Part shown: positions 63,421 to 64,000 of the stretch, in pieces
Layout of the letters: each line of letters starts with the position of its first letter
Numbering within the stretch: the first letter of the stretch is position 1
NCBI RefSeq assembly: GCF_036370855.1
Contig: NC_088102.1
Location: forward strand, 40,895,835-40,959,834
Reading direction: 5' to 3'
Length of the DNA stretch: 64,000 nucleotides
Source of the DNA: Dromaius novaehollandiae
Taxonomy: Eukaryota > Chordata > Aves > Casuariiformes > Dromaiidae
Program-made: the position numbers and the translations under genes
The notes under the pieces: generated by a model
The model's input: only the letters and a program-made list of their open reading frames with translations
Told to the model about the DNA's origin: nothing
Databases searched by the model: none

Positions 63421-64000
63421 ATGATATGGATATGCAAGCTAAGTAATAACTCTTTCAGGGATTTTGGAAAAACAGACACCTATATGCCTGTTTCTCACTT
63501 CTGAAAACCATCCAGAATTTGAGCTTTTAGTAAATACGGAAGAGTGGCAAAGTATTATAAATTTATCTCATGTATTATTTCAGAGAAAAAAAGACTGGTT
63601 GTGGAAAGTATGAATGTTTCTATAAGCTAAAGTACACTTTTCATTGGCTTTGTTGAATCAAAACATCATTGATTTGACATTTGATTGATTATAATACTCC
63701 AGTAGGAACAGAATAACAACAGAAAAAGATTATCAGCATGGGGAAAGCTTAAAATCAGCCTTCTCCTTCCACGTATGCATGGCTCTTGCATGCACTGTTC
63801 TATGCTATAAACACACAGAGGTATTTAGTAACATTTTGTAAAACAGTTTCCTACAGTTCCAAAAACACATGATTAATGTAGTCTAAGTGTCAATAGTATC
63901 ATTCTGGATTTACATCCATGTACCCAAAAGCAGAATCTGTCCACTGGTTATTCCATGTCTAAAGTCAACAATAAAAAATTAGAGAAAAGCATCACAATTG

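Larger units (their letters stand above)
40504..64000 (-). other. Large DPF3 intron (partial), no further coding exon found
   Basis: From the PHD exon to the right edge I found no other DPF3 exon. In particular there is none for the C2H2 finger, none for the first half of PHD1 (around the GTVIPNNYCDFC motif), and none matching the mammalian DPF3a terminal exon. The gene is minus-strand, so these should lie further right. The intron contains microsatellites, A/T runs, an AT-rich repeat copy, a perfect hairpin and one block resembling a conserved element, all listed separately. Long chance frames, such as the one at 58270-58803, show no domain. Confidence 0.75.

Overview
This window is vertebrate nuclear DNA, most likely from a bird or another sauropsid. 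It is not a prokaryotic or viral locus. The evidence is a spliced gene with GT-AG introns, long AT-rich non-coding stretches, microsatellites and long A/T runs, and very old CR1-type LINE fragments without any mammalian SINE or L1 sequence. Almost all long open frames here are chance frames in non-coding DNA.

The one gene I can name is DPF3 (BAF45C, a double-PHD-finger subunit of the BAF/SWI-SNF chromatin remodeller), on the minus strand. Its last three coding exons are at 40391-40503, 38977-39058 and 37875-37945. They splice in phase and end in a stop codon at 37875-37877. Together they encode the end of PHD finger 1, all of PHD finger 2 and the C-terminus of the long (DPF3b-type) isoform. 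The 3' UTR runs left from 37874, with a canonical AATAAA at 37068-37073. Everything from 40504 to the right edge (23.5 kb) looks like a single large DPF3 intron; the exons for the N-terminus, the C2H2 finger and the first part of PHD1 must lie beyond position 64000.

Positions 1 to about 37000 are the flank downstream of DPF3. In human the next gene that way is RGS6, but I saw no RGS6 coding sequence. This flank holds old CR1 relics (about 1.4, 20.4-21.3 and 33.8 kb), short CpG-rich patches (3.1, 9.2, 12.3 and 30.4 kb), several blocks resembling conserved non-coding elements, and a convincing but unassigned minus-strand poly(A) signal near 22.9 kb. The least explained item is a pair of minus-strand, phase-compatible, exon-like open segments at 4183-4346 and 3585-3731. 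They would encode a cysteine-containing, N-glycosylatable sequence that I do not recognise.

Four diverged copies of an AT-rich repeat (about 7.9, 32.5, 36.7 and 51.1 kb), rich in TTTCAA/TTGAAA-like words, are scattered through flank and intron. A perfect 13-bp hairpin lies at 56254-56284. I found no CRISPR array, tRNA, rRNA, intact transposon or provirus.
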